Of a DNA stretch of 64,000 nt, positions 58,891 to 64,000 are shown in pieces; the first letter of the stretch is position 1; each line of letters begins with the position of its first letter. Under the pieces are notes generated by a model. The model did not search any database. It saw only the letters and a list, made by a program, of their open reading frames with translations, and was not told the DNA's origin. The stretch lies in contig JABHSO010000212.1 in assembly GCA_018669845.1 (NCBI GenBank), positions 86,394 to 150,393 on the forward strand, given 5' to 3'. Made by a program: the position numbers and the translations under genes. Origin of the DNA: Gammaproteobacteria bacterium (GTDB lineage Bacteria > Pseudomonadota > Gammaproteobacteria > GCA-001735895).

Positions 58891-60482
58891 CCGTTTTCAT
58901 GTTGGGCTCCCGCCTGGTGAATCTGCAAAACACAGTTTTGATGCTGTTGTTAACGGCTAGTTCGGTGTTATTTGCTGGTTCAGTAGAACAGGATACACAG
59001 CGCGGCCGACATATCTTTTTTGAGGGTGAAAAAATCACGGGTAAAGCATTCACAGCCAACGTAGGTGCCGCAGCGATTCCGGTACCCGCCAGCGCTTTAC
59101 CCTGTGTCGGATGTCATGGCAGGGATGGAAAAGGGCGAGCTGAAGGCGGAGTAAAACCTTCCAATATTTCATGGCCTAACCTGTCCAGGAAATATGGGGG
59201 TAAAGCTGAAAGCGGGCGACATTATAAGGCTTATGATGAGTCCAGCTTTTTGAAAGCGGTTACCGAGGGAATCGATTCCAGTGGCAATAAGCTAGATACC
59301 AGTATGCCCCGTTTTAATATTTCCAGACAGGATGCGCGTGATCTGGTGGCTTACCTGAAAGTCATTCTGGATGATTATGACCCCGGGGTGAGTGATGAAG
59401 AAATTGTTTTTGGCACCCTTCAGCCTGAAACAGCATTGCATGAAAAAACCGCAGCAGCCATGGTTGATGTGATGCAGGCACAAATGCATGAAATTAATCA
59501 GCAGGGCGGTATCTATGGTCGAAAACTGTCATTAAAAGTGGTGCCTTACCAGGATCGCCAGTCATTTATCGGGCAGGCAAATCAACTCATCGCCGAAGAT
59601 CAGGTGTTTGCACTGGTGAATTCATTTTCTGGTGGAGTCGATCAGTCTTTAACCGATATGGCCGAACAGGGCCGGGTACCGTCAATAGCACCCTTTACCC
59701 AGTTTCCGACTGCCAGGGGCGGTCAGCATAATTATACTTTCTATCTGCACGGCGGCCTCGATGCTCAGGTTGCGGTGATGGCAAGACAAGCTGCTGAAAA
59801 AATACAGTCAGCAGATAAAATTTACGTTTTTTATCAGCAGAGTGGAAATTTTGAGGCCAGCGCAAAAAAGGCGGTTTCGTTTTTGAGCGATAATAAAATA
59901 CAAAACGCCCAATTAATGGCTTACGATCTGAATACTGGGAAGAAGTTTTCTGACTATATCGATTCAGCATCAAGCTCCGCCCCCTTTATACTGTTCCTGG
60001 GGGCTTCCAGTGATTTAGTGAGCCTGATTGATGTAAAAACGCAACAAAAAAACAAGGTTCCGTATTTATTTCTTCCCGGATTCTTTGTGTCTAGCCATAT
60101 TCTGAAACTACCGACTGCTTATGCCGGTCAACTGGAAATGGCTTACATCACGGTGCCTGGTAACAGTGACGGTAAGGCGTTATCAGATTTTCGACATTTT
60201 ATGAAGCGCAATAAACTCGAGTATAACAATCTGTCTGCGCGACTATTTGCCTACAGTGCGGTAAGAACCCTGATTGAAGGAGTTAAACGTTCGGGTAAGC
60301 GTATTTCCAGGGATAAACTGGTTACTGAAATTGAAAATTTGTATGGATTTGATGCCGGCCTGAATAAACCGGTCAGTTATGGAAGTCGACGACGTACAGG
60401 ATTGTTAGGGGCTTACGTGGTTAAGCTGGATGCCGAGCAAAGAAGGCTGAGTCCCACCGGTAACTGGGTTCGGCTTGATTAA
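58887..60482 (+). CDS. Cytochrome c fused to a periplasmic binding protein (type 1/LivJ-like) domain
   Basis: CVGCH heme motif and class I cytochrome c pattern, then EEIVFGTLQPET...INQQGGIYGRKLSLKVVPYQDRQ binding-protein pattern. Confidence 0.8.
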   Translation: MTVFMLGSRLVNLQNTVLMLLLTASSVLFAGSVEQDTQRGRHIFFEGEKITGKAFTANVGAAAIPVPASALPCVGCHGRDGKGRAEGGVKPSNISWPNLSRKYGGKAESGRHYKAYDESSFLKAVTEGIDSSGNKLDTSMPRFNISRQDARDLVAYLKVILDDYDPGVSDEEIVFGTLQPETALHEKTAAAMVDVMQAQMHEINQQGGIYGRKLSLKVVPYQDRQSFIGQANQLIAEDQVFALVNSFSGGVDQSLTDMAEQGRVPSIAPFTQFPTARGGQHNYTFYLHGGLDAQVAVMARQAAEKIQSADKIYVFYQQSGNFEASAKKAVSFLSDNKIQNAQLMAYDLNTGKKFSDYIDSASSSAPFILFLGASSDLVSLIDVKTQQKNKVPYLFLPGFFVSSHILKLPTAYAGQLEMAYITVPGNSDGKALSDFRHFMKRNKLEYNNLSARLFAYSAVRTLIEGVKRSGKRISRDKLVTEIENLYGFDAGLNKPVSYGSRRRTGLLGAYVVKLDAEQRRLSPTGNWVRLD

Positions 60483-60877
60483 TTGAATCAGGGTCAGACG
60501 ACTCATGCGTATATTGCTTACCTTGATAAAGTTGTGAACATGCTGAGATTTAACAGGATTTTGTTATGATCAAGTGATAAGCAGGGCAAAGATTGTAATA
60601 GTGCAAGTCTTGATGAGTTCGATCAAGAATTCCTAATTTTAGTCATAAGAAAAATTAATAAATACATAAATGTTATATATTAAATGGGATAGGTTAATTT
60701 ATAGCATATAAATTGGCGCATACAATAAAATTAATTGTAAGTTATCTTGAGTAAATTTATCTTTTTGTCAGCATTTTTTACACTTTATAGTTAAAAAAAG
60801 TCAGGAAAATTTACAATTCAGTCTACAATATTAAGTTTAAAAAGATATTCCATTGAATTTATGAAGTATTATTTATA

Positions 60878-60893
60878 TGGCATACTAATTGCT
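60878..60893 (+). promoter_or_regulatory. Sigma54 (-24/-12) promoter
   Basis: TGGCATACTAATTGCT, GG-N10-GC; upstream of the PEP-CTERM gene. Confidence 0.85.
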
Positions 60894-60978
60894 TTTAATT
60901 AAGCGTGTTATAAATTGGTTTGAGAAATCAATAGGCAAACAAATTTAAAATAAAAATTTTATACTAAAGGATATATTT

Positions 60979-61626
60979 ATGAAAAAGTTGTTGATTATTT
61001 TATTGTTTAGTCTGGCTAGCCAGGCTCAAGCAGCTATTATTCCAGATGGTAGTCAGTTCGGTTTTGGTGGTTTTACCTGGGATGTTTTTTACGGTAATTT
61101 CGATGATCAGGGTAATGGATTTATCGACGATGCCAATATCGGAACCGGTAGTCTGGCATTTCAAAGCAGTAATGATAGTAGTCCAACGGTGCCGGGCCTA
61201 ACTCTTGCAGCGGAAATGTCGACTTTAATCGATACTGCAGGTATTTTATCGTTCAGCTGGGATTATGAGACCTTTGATGGAGATCCTATTAATGATCCTT
61301 TTGTGGCGTTTGTAGAGGATAGCTTTTTTAATTTTTCTCTTATTGATATTGTGGATGTTGACGGTGCAGCCAGTCAATCATCATCACTATTAGGGTTTGA
61401 TTTTGCTATCCATCTTTCTGCTGATGATCTATTTGGTTTGAGTCTTGACTCGATTGATGACGCCTTTGGCTTTGCAGAAGCAAGTATCTCTAATTTCTCA
61501 TTTATCGCTGACGGAACTGGTGGGCAACCCGGAGGACAAGTACCAGAACCTTCAATATTTGCACTGTTTGGTTTAGGCCTTGTTGGACTCGGTTTGGTGC
61601 GCAGAAAGAGGCTGACTAACAACTAA
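60979..61626 (+). CDS. PEP-CTERM sorting domain protein
   Basis: Signal peptide; C-terminus VPEPSIFALFGLGLVGLGLVRRKRLTNN. Confidence 0.9.
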   Translation: MKKLLIILLFSLASQAQAAIIPDGSQFGFGGFTWDVFYGNFDDQGNGFIDDANIGTGSLAFQSSNDSSPTVPGLTLAAEMSTLIDTAGILSFSWDYETFDGDPINDPFVAFVEDSFFNFSLIDIVDVDGAASQSSSLLGFDFAIHLSADDLFGLSLDSIDDAFGFAEASISNFSFIADGTGGQPGGQVPEPSIFALFGLGLVGLGLVRRKRLTNN

Positions 61627-61736
61627 AAAACGGGTGATATAACCAGAATTTGTATCGATTTAATTATAATTATAATAGTAAGAGCGGCCTGGTAGCCGCC
61701 AGTAAGATTACGGCAAATATATTGTGTAGTTAAAAG

Positions 61737-61762
61737 TCCTCGGCTAGTCCGAGGATTTTTGT
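61737..61762 (+). terminator. Rho-independent terminator
   Basis: TCCTCGG-ctagt-CCGAGGA followed by TTTTTG. Confidence 0.75.
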
Positions 61763-61792
61763 TATTTTTTGCGTGGTTAATCTGGAGAGCTC

Positions 61793-64000
61793 GTGCGGAA
61801 ATTGTTAGTAAAACTCATTCTTATTTTGGGGCTACTGGGTTCTTCGCTGAGTTTTGCCCAGACTCCGCTTTGGCAAATCTCTAATACGGTTGCTAATCGA
61901 GGTGCAATCGATAATCGGCACGAGGTTTTTTTTTCGACCGATTCCCTGGCTTTACGCAGTCTTCTAAATAGTGCGCCACAGGAATTTAGCGCCGACTTTA
62001 GCCATATTATTTCACTGCCTTTACCCGACGGTAGTCTATCTCGATTCAGTATTATTGAATCTCCTATCATGGCGGCCACACTAGCCGCTAAATTCCCTGA
62101 ACTTAAGACTTACAAGGTTTTCGGTCTGGATGATTCTGGTGCCAGCGGTCGTGTAGATATTTCGCCGAACGGGTTTCGGGCGATGCTGAATACATCCCAT
62201 GGCCGCGTGACTATAGATCCGGTGGGTGGGCTTTATCGAGTTCGTTCACGCAGTACGAGTGACAACAATACAGCGTTTCAATGCGGTGCCACGGAGTCGG
62301 GTGTCAGCGAGACAATAAGTCCGACGATCGCTCAGCGTTCGGTGGCCCAGCGGGTTAGCAATAACTACCTGGTGTATCGGCTGGCCGTATCGGCGACCTT
62401 AGAATATGTGAATGCGGTCGGTGGCACCCTGGACGCGGCAATGGCTGAAATCACCACTGCAGTCAACCGCGTCAATCAAATTTACGAGCGTGACCTGGGT
62501 ATTCGTTTACAACTGATCACTAACAATGACTTACTCATCGATGTCGATGGTAGTGCCGGTTTTACCAATAATAATACAATCAGCTTGTTGAGTGAAAATC
62601 AGGTCTGGATAGATGCCCAGGTGGGGTCGGCAAACTATGATATTGGGCATATTTTTAGTACCTCAAGCGGAGGGCTAGCCCAGATTGGAACCGTCTGTTT
62701 TGACCCTGCCAAGGCAAAAGGTGTCACCGGCCTGCCTAATCCTACCGGTGATACTTTTTATATCGATTTTATAGCTCACGAGATTGGGCACCAGTTCAGA
62801 GCCGAACATAGCTTCAACGGCAGCACCAGCAGTTGCGCTTCTGGACGGGTTGCAGGTTATGCGTACGAACCTGGCAGCGGCTCGACCATCATGTCGTACT
62901 CGGGGATTTGTGGCGCTGAGAATATTCAAGTTTCCAGTGATGCTACTTTTCATAGCACTAGTATTTCGCGGATTAATTCCTATACCAGTTCTCTGGGTAC
63001 CTGCTTTTCGTTACTCAGTGCCAATAACCCCAGTGAACCTATCGCCAATGCCGGAGCCGACCGTATTATACCGGTTGGTACGCCTTTCCTGTTGACTGGT
63101 ACTGGAAGCGATATGGATGGAGATACTCTCAGTTATCAATGGGATCAGATCAATCTTGGTAGCATCACAACATCGGCTAATTTTGGGTCCGACCTTGGTG
63201 ATAATCCGCTGTTTCGTAGCTACGCGCCTCAACCCGTCACAAGTCGTGATTTCCCTGCTCTGGGTACACAGGTCGATGGACTGGTTGATTTAAGCGAAGC
63301 CTTGCCCTGTACGTCGAGAAATCTGGATTTCAGACTGACCGTGCGAGATGGAAAAAGCGGACAGGCAATAGATGACGTGCTACTAACTGTCGACAATACA
63401 GCAGGGCCATTCAAAGTCACTTCACATACCACGGCGAGCACGATTGTCCCAGCAGCAGGGACGGTGAACGTAACCTGGGATGTGGCGAATACCAATAACG
63501 CGTTGTTGAACTGCAGCGCTGTGGATATAGATTTGCTGACTTTTTCTCCCGGCCATGCCAGCTACTCGGTCACTTCGCTGTCGGCTAATACTGCGAATGA
63601 TGGTTCCGATTTAGTTAATATCCCGGATAATTCGAATGACTTTGCCCGCTTTCGGGTGAAATGTAGCAACAATATTTTTTACGATATTTCAGATGCCGAT
63701 CTGGTCATACAGGGTGCCGGTGTTTTTCCAACCAGTGGCCAGCAAACTTTTTTTAATACGAATGGTGTGGCGTTTGCGGCTTCGGCCAGCGAATGCGTTG
63801 CCACTCCCGGCCCTGACACAGCCCCTCCGGTGGTTACGCCTCCGGCCAATATCACTGTGGCAGCCACCGATGCCAGTGGCACCGCGAATACCGTCACGCC
63901 TATTGCAAGCTTCCTCGCATCTGCCACTGCCACCGATGCGGTCGATGGCTCACGGCCAGTCAGCCATGATGCGCCTGCGGTATTCCCGCTCGGTATTACA
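61793..64000 (+). CDS. Secreted reprolysin-like zinc metallopeptidase with C-terminal HYR-like domain (3' truncated)
   Basis: Not in the ORF track because no stop lies in the window. GTG start MRKLLVKLILILGLLGSSLSFAQ; zinc site IAHEIGHQFRAEHSF in frame; frame checked at the zinc site and at the window end (ATDAVDGSRPVSHDAPAVFPLGIT). Confidence 0.85.
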   Translation, partial: MRKLLVKLILILGLLGSSLSFAQTPLWQISNTVANRGAIDNRHEVFFSTDSLALRSLLNSAPQEFSADFSHIISLPLPDGSLSRFSIIESPIMAATLAAKFPELKTYKVFGLDDSGASGRVDISPNGFRAMLNTSHGRVTIDPVGGLYRVRSRSTSDNNTAFQCGATESGVSETISPTIAQRSVAQRVSNNYLVYRLAVSATLEYVNAVGGTLDAAMAEITTAVNRVNQIYERDLGIRLQLITNNDLLIDVDGSAGFTNNNTISLLSENQVWIDAQVGSANYDIGHIFSTSSGGLAQIGTVCFDPAKAKGVTGLPNPTGDTFYIDFIAHEIGHQFRAEHSFNGSTSSCASGRVAGYAYEPGSGSTIMSYSGICGAENIQVSSDATFHSTSISRINSYTSSLGTCFSLLSANNPSEPIANAGADRIIPVGTPFLLTGTGSDMDGDTLSYQWDQINLGSITTSANFGSDLGDNPLFRSYAPQPVTSRDFPALGTQVDGLVDLSEALPCTSRNLDFRLTVRDGKSGQAIDDVLLTVDNTAGPFKVTSHTTASTIVPAAGTVNVTWDVANTNNALLNCSAVDIDLLTFSPGHASYSVTSLSANTANDGSDLVNIPDNSNDFARFRVKCSNNIFYDISDADLVIQGAGVFPTSGQQTFFNTNGVAFAASASECVATPGPDTAPPVVTPPANITVAATDASGTANTVTPIASFLASATATDAVDGSRPVSHDAPAVFPLGIT

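Noticed and set aside
1-64000. CRISPR arrays, tRNA or rRNA genes, insertion sequences
   Set aside because: No regularly spaced repeats, no recognised tRNA/rRNA sequence, no transposase-like ORF found by reading; a tool search (tRNAscan-SE, ISfinder) would be decisive.

Overview
The window looks like the chromosome of a gammaproteobacterium-like organism (taxonomy is inference) built around extracellular redox chemistry. From left to right it contains: (i) a truncated DUF5666-like CDS, and a GDT1/UPF0016 (Mn transporter family) remnant abutting a uracil-DNA-glycosylase remnant; (ii) an NtrB-like kinase, a CcsA-type cytochrome c maturation protein, a TPR protein, and a TIR-domain protein with a GNAT-like C-terminus; (iii) a regulatory and electron-transfer locus at about 7.5-31.2 kb with an NtrC-type regulator, a second NtrB-like kinase, tandem two-component-propeller proteins, about 36 CXXCH heme motifs in ten cytochromes (including an 11-heme protein), an outer-membrane-barrel candidate, a parvulin PPIase, NHL propellers, ResB and a P460-like cytochrome; (iv) a GT2 exopolysaccharide synthase with a TPR/YaiO-like partner; (v) a NarX/NarL-type pair and a near-complete type II secretion operon led by a PPIase; (vi) a LuxR-type regulator and a 1944-aa MnxG-like multicopper oxidase followed by a YVTN propeller, two SCO proteins and a cytochrome c/periplasmic-binding fusion; (vii) a PEP-CTERM protein and a secreted zinc metallopeptidase that runs off the window. 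The strongest unlisted signals are: seven sigma54 (-24/-12) promoters, six of them in the electron-transfer region next to an NtrC regulator; a mirror-ordered set of paralogous cytochrome genes; an 11-bp operator-like motif (CTGTACTTAAG) shared by the T2SS and multicopper-oxidase promoters; and a perfect 24-bp palindrome upstream of the TIR gene. Together these suggest a co-regulated Mn/metal oxidation and extracellular electron transfer system. That functional link is inference.
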